This document shows positions 22,242 through 29,788 of a stretch of 46,648 nucleotides of DNA, in pieces. How positions within the stretch are numbered: the stretch's first letter is position 1; every line of letters begins with the position of its first letter. The notes under the pieces are model-generated. The model searched no databases, was not told the DNA's origin, and saw only the letters and a list, made by a program, of their open reading frames with translations. The DNA comes from Prevotella sp. (lineage in GTDB: Bacteria > Bacteroidota > Bacteroidia > Bacteroidales > Bacteroidaceae): the NCBI GenBank assembly GCA_017934525.1, contig JAGBJJ010000099.1, positions 1 through 46,648 on the forward strand, given 5' to 3'. Position numbers and translations under genes: made by a program.

Positions 22242-22712
22242 ATGCCACAATCTGCCCCCTCACCTACCCCCCAAAAAGTGATATCTGCGGCTCAGCATGA
22301 AAAAATACAGTTTCAGCCGCCTTCCCATTTCATAGTCGCTGCACCTGAATATAACGACACCTTTACCGCAACAGAGGTCTAAACACGTTACAGTCAGACC
22401 CCAAACACGTTACAGTCAGACCCCAAACACGTTACAGTCAGACCCCAAACGCAGTACAGTCAGACCCCAAACGCAGTACAGTCAGACCCCAAACGCAGTA
22501 CAGTCAGACCCCAAACGCAGTACAGTCAGACCCCAAACGCAGTACAGTCAGGGGCTGATTGTATAGCAATGGTTGCACGATGCAAAGGGAAATACGGCAC
22601 TGCGGTCTGTCATTTTGTCTGCTTTACGCGACGTTTTGTCGTAATACGAACCATCGGCACAGCGTTTGTGGTCGTATGATTAGAAACTAACGAAAAGAAA
22701 GGAGACAAGAAA
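22242..22712. other. Non-coding region between tRNA-Ser and clpB
   Basis: No plausible gene is present. The main content is the eight-copy 22-bp tandem array at 22381-22554. After it, TTTTGTC occurs twice, 21 bp apart (22613, 22634), the second inside the imperfect inverted repeat TACG(CG)AC-GTTTT-GTCGTA (22625-22643). AGGAG at 22701-22705 is a purine-rich stretch before the clpB ATG. No standard TAnnTTTG box is seen, so the clpB promoter may be of a different type. Confidence 0.6.
22381..22554. repeat. Tandem array, eight copies of a 22-bp unit in two variants
   Basis: Units start at 22381, 22403, 22425, 22447, 22469, 22491, 22513 and 22535. The first three read AAAC-ACGTT followed by ACAGTCAGACCCC; the other five read AAAC-GCAGT followed by the same 13 bp. 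The last copy diverges after CAGTCAG. Within a block the copies are identical, so expansion by slippage or unequal exchange looks recent. There are no spacers, so this is not CRISPR, and 22 is not a multiple of 3, so it is not a coding repeat. It lies about 160 bp upstream of clpB. Confidence 0.95.
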
Positions 22713-25223
22713 ATGACACTCGACAAATTTACTATTAAGGCTCAGGAGACGGTGCAACAGGCTGTAATAACAGCCCGTCAGAACGGCCAGCAATCTATTG
22801 AACCGGTCCATCTGATGCGCGCCCTGATAGACAAGGCCCCTGACGTGGTGGGCTACATCTTCCAGAAGCTGGGTGTAAACGCCAAGCAGATTGAGACGCT
22901 CTGCCAGCAGGAGATGCAGCATCTGGCGCGCGTGGAGGGCGGCGACCCCTACCTCTCGAGCGACGCCAACAAGGTGCTGGTCAAGGCCGAGGAACTGTCG
23001 AAGGCGATGGGCGACGAGTTCGTGTCGTGCGAGCCCATTCTGCTGGCACTGCTCATCGTGCCGTCGACCGTCAGCCGCATGATGAAGGATGCCGGAGCTA
23101 CCGAGAAAGACATGCGACAAGCCATATTGGAGCTGCGCCGCGGACAGAAAGTGCAGACACAGTCGGCCGACGAGAATTTCCAGGCTCTGGAGAAATACGC
23201 CAAGAACCTGGTCGACCTGGCCCGTGCCGGTAAGCTCGACCCCGTCATCGGGCGCGACGACGAGATTCGCCGCCTGCTGCAGATACTGAGCCGCCGCACG
23301 AAGAACAACCCCATACTGATAGGCGAACCGGGCACGGGCAAGACCGCCATCGTGGAAGGTCTGGCCGGACGTATCGTGCGCGGCGACGTGCCCGAAAACC
23401 TGAAGGATAAACAGGTGTGGTCGCTCGACATGGGTGCGCTGGTGGCTGGCGCCAAGTATAAAGGCGAGTTTGAGGAACGCCTGAAGGGCGTCATCAACGA
23501 GGTGACGCAGGCTGAAGGCCGCATCATACTCTTCATCGACGAGATTCATACGCTGGTGGGGGCCGGCGGCGGCGAAGGGGCCATGGATGCGGCCAACATT
23601 CTGAAGCCCGCACTGGCTCGCGGCGAGCTGAGGGCCATCGGCGCCACCACGCTCAATGAGTATCAGAAGTACTTCGAGAAGGACAAAGCGCTGGAGCGAC
23701 GCTTCCAGACCGTCATGGTCGACGAGCCTGACGAGCTGTCGGCCATCAGCATACTGCGCGGCCTGAAGGAGCGCTACGAGAACCACCACAAGGTGCGCAT
23801 ACAAGATGATGCCTGCATCGCCGCCGTGAAACTCAGCGAGCGCTACATCACCGAGCGCTTCCTGCCCGACAAGGCCATCGACCTGATGGACGAGGCTGCC
23901 GCCAAGCTACGCATGGAACGCGACTCGGTGCCTGAGGAGCTCGACGAGATTATCCGCAAGCGTGCACAGATAGAGATTGAACGCGAGAGCATACGGCGCG
24001 AGACGTCTGTCGATGATTCCGGCAAGCTGCAGCAGATGGATAAGCAAATAGCCGAGCTGAAGGAGCAGGAGGCTCAAATGAGGGCTAAATGGGAGAGTGA
24101 GAAGTCGCTGTCAGACAGGTTCCAACAGAAGAAGGAACAGATAGAACAGCTGACTTTCGAGGCCGACCGTGCAGAGCGTGAAGGCGACTATGGACGGGTG
24201 GCCGAGATACGCTACGGACAGCTGCAGCGACTGCAGCAGGAGCTGAAGGAACTGCAGGCCCGGATGGACGGGGCTCAGGGCAGCCTAAGCGGTCTGGCCG
24301 TCACCGCCGACGACATCGCTGAGGTGGTGAGCCGCTGGACGGGCATACCCGTCAGCCGTATGATGCAGAGCGAGCGTGAGAAACTGCTCCACCTGGAGGA
24401 AGAGCTGCACAAGCGTGTCATCGGACAGAACGAGGCCATCACGGCCGTCAGCGATGCCGTGCGCCGCTCGCGCGCCGGGCTGCAGGATCCTAAGCGCCCT
24501 ATTGCCTCGTTTATCTTCATGGGCACCACAGGCGTCGGCAAGACCGAGCTGGCCAAGGCGCTGGCCGAATACCTGTTCAACGACGAGACGATGATGACAC
24601 GCATCGACATGTCGGAGTATCAGGAGAAGCACACCGTCAGCCGTCTCATCGGCGCGCCTCCGGGCTATGTGGGCTACGACGAGGGCGGACAGCTCACCGA
24701 GGCCGTGAGGCGCAAGCCTTACTCGGTGGTGCTCTTCGATGAGATAGAGAAGGCCCACCCCGACGTATTCAACATTCTGCTGCAGGTGCTCGACGACGGC
24801 CGGCTGACCGACAACAAGGGGCGCACGGCCGACTTCAAGAACACCATCATCATCATGACCAGCAATGCCTCGCACGAGCAGCTGCGTATGACGATGCGCC
24901 CGGAGTTTCTGAACCGCATCGATGAAATCATCACCTTCCAGCAGCTGACGAAAGACGAGATAGCACAGGTGGTGAGGCTGCAGCTCGGCCGCGTGCAGAA
25001 GATGCTCGAGCCGCAGGGATTCGAGCTGCAGGTGAGCGACCATGCCGTCAACTGGCTGGCCGAGGCCGGCTACGACCCTGACTATGGTGCACGCCCGGTG
25101 AAACGCGCCATACAGCAGTACCTGCTGAACGACTTGTCGAAGAAGCTGCTGGCAGGCGAAGTGAGCCAGCAGCGCCCCATCCAAGTGGATGAGTTCGGCA
25201 ATGGCCTGGTGTTCCGCAACTAA
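22713..25223 (+). CDS. clpB: ATP-dependent disaggregase ClpB
   Basis: An 836-residue Hsp100 hexameric chaperone that, with DnaK, pulls proteins out of aggregates after heat or other stress. The N domain covers about 1-145. The first AAA+ domain has Walker A GEPGTGKT (204-211), Walker B ILFIDEIH and the [13 protein letters not shown] pore loop. The middle coiled-coil covers about 395-530 ([56 protein letters not shown]). The second AAA+ domain has Walker A GTTGVGKT (604-611), GYVGYDEGG pore loop and [11 protein letters not shown]. Between sensor TSN and [10 protein letters not shown] there are only 10 residues against about 30 in E. coli ClpB, which explains much of the short total length. It is followed by a bidirectional terminator. 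Confidence 0.97.
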   Translation: MTLDKFTIKAQETVQQAVITARQNGQQSIEPVHLMRALIDKAPDVVGYIFQKLGVNAKQIETLCQQEMQHLARVEGGDPYLSSDANKVLVKAEELSKAMGDEFVSCEPILLALLIVPSTVSRMMKDAGATEKDMRQAILELRRGQKVQTQSADENFQALEKYAKNLVDLARAGKLDPVIGRDDEIRRLLQILSRRTKNNPILIGEPGTGKTAIVEGLAGRIVRGDVPENLKDKQVWSLDMGALVAGAKYKGEFEERLKGVINEVTQAEGRIILFIDEIHTLVGAGGGEGAMDAANILKPALARGELRAIGATTLNEYQKYFEKDKALERRFQTVMVDEPDELSAISILRGLKERYENHHKVRIQDDACIAAVKLSERYITERFLPDKAIDLMDEAAAKLRMERDSVPEELDEIIRKRAQIEIERESIRRETSVDDSGKLQQMDKQIAELKEQEAQMRAKWESEKSLSDRFQQKKEQIEQLTFEADRAEREGDYGRVAEIRYGQLQRLQQELKELQARMDGAQGSLSGLAVTADDIAEVVSRWTGIPVSRMMQSEREKLLHLEEELHKRVIGQNEAITAVSDAVRRSRAGLQDPKRPIASFIFMGTTGVGKTELAKALAEYLFNDETMMTRIDMSEYQEKHTVSRLIGAPPGYVGYDEGGQLTEAVRRKPYSVVLFDEIEKAHPDVFNILLQVLDDGRLTDNKGRTADFKNTIIIMTSNASHEQLRMTMRPEFLNRIDEIITFQQLTKDEIAQVVRLQLGRVQKMLEPQGFELQVSDHAVNWLAEAGYDPDYGARPVKRAIQQYLLNDLSKKLLAGEVSQQRPIQVDEFGNGLVFRN

Positions 25224-25272
25224 AAGCTGCCCATCACTGCTGCGGGCGGAATACAGACACGCACAAAAAAAG

Positions 25273-25318
25273 CAACGGATGAGCACGGATTATAAAAAGA
25301 GTCCGTGTTCATCCGTTG
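25273..25318. terminator. Bidirectional terminator between clpB and nagB
   Basis: CAACGGATGAGCACGGA (25273-25289) pairs with TCCGTGTTCATCCGTTG (25302-25318), 17 pairs with one G-U wobble, with A-rich sequence on the left (25264-25271) and T-rich on the right. It can end both convergent genes. The phrase TCCGTGTTCATCCGTTG is one I recall seeing repeatedly in Bacteroidales genomes, so it may be a dispersed repeat used as a terminator. Confidence 0.8.
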
Positions 25319-25336
25319 TTATATTATAATAGGAAA

Positions 25337-26131
25337 TCAGAGCAGGTTCTTGCGCTCAATGTCTTTGAAGTAGCGGTAGGTGCCCACCTTCAGCTCGTCG
25401 CAGGCAGCATCGTCGCACACGATGATGCCATGCTGGTGCATCTGCAGGGCCGAGATGGTCCACATGTGGTTCACCGAGCCTTCCACGGCAGCCTGCAGGG
25501 CGCGGCACTTGGCGTGGCCGTTTACCAGAATCATCACCTCGCGGGCAGCCATCACGGTGCCTACACCCACGGTGAGGGCCGTCTTGGGCACCTTATTGAT
25601 ATCGCCTTCGAAGAAGCGCGAGTTGGCAATGATGGTGTCGGTGGTGAGCGTCTTCTGGCGTGTGCGGCTTGAGAGACTTGAGCCCGGCTCGTTGAAGGCG
25701 ATATGACCGTCGGGGCCTATGCCGCCGAGGAAGAGGTCGATGCCACCAGCTTCCTCAATCATCTGCTCGTAGCGGGCACACTCGGCAGCCAGATCGCTGG
25801 CGTTGCCATTGAGGATATGGATATTTTCACGCGGACAGTCGATGTGGTTGAACAAGTTGGTGAACATGAAGGAGTGGTAGCTCTCAGGATGCTCTTCGGG
25901 CAGGCCGACATACTCGTCCATGTTGAACGTCAGGACATGCTTAAATGACACGCGTCCCTCCTGGTAAGCCTTCACCAAGGCACGATACATGCCAATGGGC
26001 GAAGACCCCGTGGGCAGACCAAGAACAAAGGGTTTCTCCTTGGTGGGCTTAGCTGCGTTGATGCGCTCAACAACATAATTTGCTGCCCATTGCGACATCA
26101 AGTCGTAATTCGGTTCAATAATAAGTCTCAT
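25337..26131 (-). CDS. nagB: Glucosamine-6-phosphate deaminase
   Basis: A 264-residue cytoplasmic enzyme that converts glucosamine-6-phosphate to fructose-6-phosphate and ammonia, feeding amino sugars into glycolysis. The start [20 protein letters not shown] at 26131 matches the family N-terminus; the frame is open 16 codons upstream without conservation. Motifs: [17 protein letters not shown] (phosphate loop), [12 protein letters not shown] with the catalytic Asp, [21 protein letters not shown] with the catalytic His, and SRTRQKTLT. The C-terminus retains [22 protein letters not shown], the allosteric/lid end of the protein. It fits with GlcNAc release by the GH20 enzyme at 12871. It starts 34 bp after the M6 protease stop and probably shares its transcript. 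Confidence 0.95.
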   Translation of the reverse strand: MRLIIEPNYDLMSQWAANYVVERINAAKPTKEKPFVLGLPTGSSPIGMYRALVKAYQEGRVSFKHVLTFNMDEYVGLPEEHPESYHSFMFTNLFNHIDCPRENIHILNGNASDLAAECARYEQMIEEAGGIDLFLGGIGPDGHIAFNEPGSSLSSRTRQKTLTTDTIIANSRFFEGDINKVPKTALTVGVGTVMAAREVMILVNGHAKCRALQAAVEGSVNHMWTISALQMHQHGIIVCDDAACDELKVGTYRYFKDIERKNLL

Positions 26132-26165
26132 AATTGTGTTTATTTTTTTAAAACTATAAAAACAG

Positions 26166-27836
26166 TCATTTGCTGACAATAATCTTTCTTCCTTGCTTCA
26201 CCTGCAGGCGGCTGTGGGTGGCTGGGCGCCCCAGCAAGTCGCAGGCCGGGCGCTGGAGGCTGTCGCTGACAGTCTGCCACTCAGTCGGCAGGATGGCTGA
26301 GGCATCGGGATCGACGTCGGTTAAAAAACCAAAGGAAATGGTGCCGTCGGCCGACTCCCTGACATTGAAAATGGGCCTCGACATGAATCCCGCTTCGCCA
26401 AAGACAAGCGCTGCAGGCACCGACTCATCAGTGAGCTCGTTGTTGCTGATGCCTTCCTCTTCGTTGACGTATGGGTATGGCGACCCGCTCAGGTAGCGGC
26501 TATGCCCTCCCACCTTGCTGCTTCCTTCACCCACGATGAGGTCCCAGTCGTTGTAGGTGCGGTTGTCAGCATGGAAGATGTCGTAGCGATGGTGGTTGGC
26601 ATCGTTGTTCACCCGGTTATTTTTCCACATCGAGGGAGAGTAGTCTACGTGTACAATGAGCAGGCCATGTCCCGGCAGACGTGCATCCCATCCCGACCAT
26701 TGGCGGTTCTCCAGCAGATAGTATTCGTGGTCATCGTATTTCACCTGATAGACCACTCCACCCTCGCTGACGGGCAGCATGTCTCTGACGATAGTGGTGT
26801 CGGTGAGCTCCACGGGGTGGGCCCATCCCAACAGCATCTTCTCTGTCATCGAGTAGTTTGGCGGGCACCATCCGTTGTTGACGAAGTTGCCGCCGTCCAT
26901 CAGGTCCCACTCGTCGACAACCGAATATTCATCCGTCGATGAATCGACAGGATAGATGTCGGGCAGTCCGAGGCTATGGGAGAACTCGTGGCAGATGGTG
27001 CCAATGCCGCAGAGCTTATCATTGCCCCAGCGCTCGGCACTTGCCGAGTAGTTCATGAGCCTCAGCTCGCCGTCGTTGCAGCTGATGGCAGAAAAAGAGG
27101 ATGTGTGGGGCCAGATACTGCCGGCCGACGCATCGGTGCCGTCGTTGGCGCCATATCCGGCATAGATAATCACAACCTGTTCCACCACGCCGTTGCCATC
27201 CCAGTCGTAGACGGAGAAGTCCTGTCCCGACGTTGTGATGGCGGAGAGTACGGCTTCGCGAAAGAGCGACGGGGCTGTGCTGGCATACGAGCGGGCATTG
27301 CCCGACGCCTTATAGGGGCCGAATACGTCAAACTGGATGTTAAACAGGCCGCCAGACTGGTCGCGGAAGTAGTCGGCCACGCAGCCAAGACCTTTGCCTT
27401 CGTTGTAGCCGTGCTCATTGAGCATGCGGTGATAGACCGACACGGGGTCGTCCGTGCTGAAGTCGGTATCGGCAAACGATACGAGCACCACGGCCTGACG
27501 ATAGATGCGCGTGCTATCCCAGTCGGTCTTCAGGCTGGGCAGCTGGGCTCTGACCTTGGCGCGTGCTCTGGCCTGAGTCAGCTGCAGCGTACCTACGGGC
27601 ACCAGTGTTCCGTCTTCTGCAGCCATATAACACTGCCCTTCAGCTGACTCGTAGTAGTGGAACGAGGCATCGCCGCGCAGCGCGACGCTCACTTTGGTGC
27701 CGTCGGGCAGCGTGTGCACATGCCATCCGCCTCTGGGCCGTGTTGCCGAGGCGTTAAGAGCGAGTAAGACAAAAAGGCAAAGAGGAATAAACCGTTTTGC
27801 CACTCTTGTCACCTTATTTATTGATGCGGTCATCAT
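26166..27836 (-). CDS. M6 family metalloprotease, secreted
   Basis: A 556-residue secreted zinc protease of the M6 (immune inhibitor A-like) family. Signal peptide at about 1-31 ([17 protein letters not shown]). The zinc site is H283-E284-F-S-H287-S-L-G-L-P-D293 within [17 protein letters not shown], followed by a family-typical [11 protein letters not shown] segment with the Met-turn. An EF-hand-like [12 protein letters not shown] lies at 211-222. The last 30 residues ([24 protein letters not shown]) resemble the end of a Prevotella type A T9SS sorting domain (xxDLxGR ... GRKVVVK), so surface delivery through T9SS is likely. ATG occurs twice at the start (MM). It lies 71 bp after fumarase on the same strand. 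Confidence 0.88.
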   Translation of the reverse strand: MMTASINKVTRVAKRFIPLCLFVLLALNASATRPRGGWHVHTLPDGTKVSVALRGDASFHYYESAEGQCYMAAEDGTLVPVGTLQLTQARARAKVRAQLPSLKTDWDSTRIYRQAVVLVSFADTDFSTDDPVSVYHRMLNEHGYNEGKGLGCVADYFRDQSGGLFNIQFDVFGPYKASGNARSYASTAPSLFREAVLSAITTSGQDFSVYDWDGNGVVEQVVIIYAGYGANDGTDASAGSIWPHTSSFSAISCNDGELRLMNYSASAERWGNDKLCGIGTICHEFSHSLGLPDIYPVDSSTDEYSVVDEWDLMDGGNFVNNGWCPPNYSMTEKMLLGWAHPVELTDTTIVRDMLPVSEGGVVYQVKYDDHEYYLLENRQWSGWDARLPGHGLLIVHVDYSPSMWKNNRVNNDANHHRYDIFHADNRTYNDWDLIVGEGSSKVGGHSRYLSGSPYPYVNEEEGISNNELTDESVPAALVFGEAGFMSRPIFNVRESADGTISFGFLTDVDPDASAILPTEWQTVSDSLQRPACDLLGRPATHSRLQVKQGRKIIVSK

Positions 27837-27907
27837 TGTTTTACTCCTTTTGCCTTTTTGTCGTTAAATGATTATTGTTGTTCTTTCTGTTCGGGTCTCT
27901 TCAGTCT

Positions 27908-29554
27908 TCACTTCTGGCAGGGAGCCCAGGGCTTCAGCGTCTTGAAGAAGTCGTTGCCCTTGTCGTCGACGAGGATGAATGCGGGGAAGTCCTCCACGTC
28001 AATCTTCCAGATGGCTTCCATGCCCAGCTCGGGATATTCCACGCACTCGATAGACTTGATGCTCGACTGCGACAGCACGGCAGCCACGCCGCCGATGGAA
28101 CCCAGATAGAAGCCGCCGTACTTCTGGCAGGCGTCGGTGACCTGCTGCGAGCGGTTGCCCTTGGCAATCATCACCAGCGAGGCACCCAGCGACTGGAACT
28201 CGTCGACGTAGGGGTCCATGCGGTTGGCCGTCGTCGGGCCCATCGAGCCGCAGGGGTAGCCCTCGGGCGTCTTGGCCGGTCCGGCATAGAGCACGGGATA
28301 CTTCTTGAAATATTCAGGCATAGGCTCGCCGGCGTCGATGCGGGCCTTCAGCTTGGCGTGGGCAATGTCGCGGGCCACGATGATGGTGCCCTTCAGGTTG
28401 ACGCGCGTCGAGACGGGATACTTGGTCAGCTCCCTGCGTACGGCGTCGATGCCCTGATTCAAGTCTATCTCGATGGTGTTCTGACCCTCGCCAGCCTTGG
28501 CATACTCTGCAGGAATGAGCTCCGAGGGGTTCGAATCCATCTTCTCCAGCCAGATGCCGTCGCGGTTGATCTTAGCTTTGATGTTGCGGTCGGCCGAGCA
28601 GCTGACGCCCATGCCGATGGGGCACGAAGCACCGTGACGCGGCAGACGGACCACACGGATGTCGTGGGCCATATACTTGCCGCCGAACTGTGCGCCCAGA
28701 CCGATGCGATGAGCCTCGTCGAGCAGCTTCTGCTCCAGGTCGACGTCGCGGAAGGCTCGGCCCGTCTCGTCGCCCGTGGTGGGCAGCGAGTCGTAGTATT
28801 TGATAGAGGCGAGCTTCACCGTGAGCAGGTTCTTCTCGGCCGAGGTGCCGCCGATGACGAAGGCGATGTGGTAGGGCGGGCAGGCAGCCGTGCCCAGGCT
28901 CTTCATCTTCTCCACGAGGAATGGGATGAGCGTGCCCTCGTTCTGTATCGTGGCCTTAGTCATGGGATAGAAATAGGTCTTGTTGGCCGAACCGCCACCC
29001 TTGGCCACCATCACGAAGCGATACTCCGAGCCCTCAGTAGCCTCAATGTCAATCTGTGCGGGCAGGTTGCAGCGGGTGTTCACCTCGTCGTACATCGTCA
29101 GCGGGGCGTTCTGCGAGTAGCGCAGGTTGTCCTGCGTGAAGGTGTTGAACACGCCAAGCGACAGAGCCTCTTCGTCCTCGAAGTCGGTCCATACGCGCTG
29201 GCCTTTCTCGCCATGGATGATGGCGGTGCCGGTGTCCTGGCAGAAAGGCAGGATGCCGCGGGCAGCCACCTCGGCGTTGCGCAGGAACTGCAGGGCCACA
29301 TATTTGTCGTTCTCGCTGGCCTCGGGGTCTTGCAGAATCTGGGCCACCTGCAGGTTGTGTTCACGGCGCAGCATGAACTCCACATCGTGGAAAGCCTGCT
29401 GTGCCAGCAGCGTCAGTGCTTCCTTGGAGACCTTCACTATCTCTTTTCCTTCGAACTCGCTGACCGTCACGCCCTCTTTCGTGAGCAGGCGATATTCAGT
29501 CTTGTCTTCTCCCAGCTGAAACATGGGAGCATACTTGAATGTTGTTGTTGCCAT
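27908..29554 (-). CDS. Fumarate hydratase class I
   Basis: A 548-residue iron-sulfur fumarase that interconverts fumarate and malate; in these fermenters it runs mainly toward fumarate for succinate production. The start [24 protein letters not shown] at 29554 matches the family N-terminus; an open 32-codon extension upstream contains the promoter and is rejected. The [4Fe-4S] cysteines lie in [28 protein letters not shown] and [12 protein letters not shown]. The alpha (N-terminal) and beta (C-terminal) parts are fused in one chain as in E. coli FumA/Fum[15 protein letters not shown] and [11 protein letters not shown] mark the beta part. The length equals the family's usual 540-550. Confidence 0.96.
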   Translation of the reverse strand: MATTTFKYAPMFQLGEDKTEYRLLTKEGVTVSEFEGKEIVKVSKEALTLLAQQAFHDVEFMLRREHNLQVAQILQDPEASENDKYVALQFLRNAEVAARGILPFCQDTGTAIIHGEKGQRVWTDFEDEEALSLGVFNTFTQDNLRYSQNAPLTMYDEVNTRCNLPAQIDIEATEGSEYRFVMVAKGGGSANKTYFYPMTKATIQNEGTLIPFLVEKMKSLGTAACPPYHIAFVIGGTSAEKNLLTVKLASIKYYDSLPTTGDETGRAFRDVDLEQKLLDEAHRIGLGAQFGGKYMAHDIRVVRLPRHGASCPIGMGVSCSADRNIKAKINRDGIWLEKMDSNPSELIPAEYAKAGEGQNTIEIDLNQGIDAVRRELTKYPVSTRVNLKGTIIVARDIAHAKLKARIDAGEPMPEYFKKYPVLYAGPAKTPEGYPCGSMGPTTANRMDPYVDEFQSLGASLVMIAKGNRSQQVTDACQKYGGFYLGSIGGVAAVLSQSSIKSIECVEYPELGMEAIWKIDVEDFPAFILVDDKGNDFFKTLKPWAPCQK

Positions 29555-29589
29555 TAGAGTATTTGTAGTTTTGTTATCTTTTTCGGCCA

Positions 29590-29621
29590 CAAAATTACCT
29601 AAAAAAAACGATTCGAGCAAG
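29590..29621 (-). promoter_or_regulatory. Promoter of the fumarase gene
   Basis: On the minus strand TAATTTTG (29597-29590) matches TAnnTTTG, with CTTG (29621-29618) 20 bp upstream as a weak -33 element. The start codon is 35 bp downstream of the box. Confidence 0.6.
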
Positions 29622-29724
29622 AAATGAACGTTCTTTTTAGCTATAAGCACTTAAAAAAACGAGCATCAGGAGCATTGGTGCCGAGGAGGCGTCGGGCCGT
29701 TTTCACTCACAGCATCTCCACAAA

Positions 29725-29758
29725 AAAAGGCAGGACGCTTGGCGACGTCCTGCCTTTT
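29725..29758 (-). terminator. Terminator after the M16 protease gene
   Basis: AAAAGGCAGGACG (29725-29737) pairs with CGTCCTGCCTTTT (29746-29758) over 13 bp. On the minus strand the stem is followed by a T-run (29728-29722), as expected for a Rho-independent terminator 30 bp after the M16 stop codon. Confidence 0.88.
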
Positions 29759-29788
29759 GCAAATAAACTCACTCACGAGAGCCACGGC

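Noticed and set aside
22250..22272. C-rich stretch CCCCCTCACCTACCCCCC as another palindromic element copy
   Set aside because: It has no matching G-rich arm nearby, so a relation to the in-gene elements cannot be supported.
22381..22554. CRISPR array
   Set aside because: The 22-bp units follow each other with no unique spacers, and no cas gene is near.
22381..22554. PHO-box-like direct repeats
   Set aside because: The unit on either strand lacks CTGTCAT with 11-bp spacing; the resemblance is limited to CTGACTGT.
27875..29557. 560-codon open frame on the plus strand across fumarase
   Set aside because: Antisense to fumarase with intact iron-sulfur cysteines on the minus strand; no coding features of its own.
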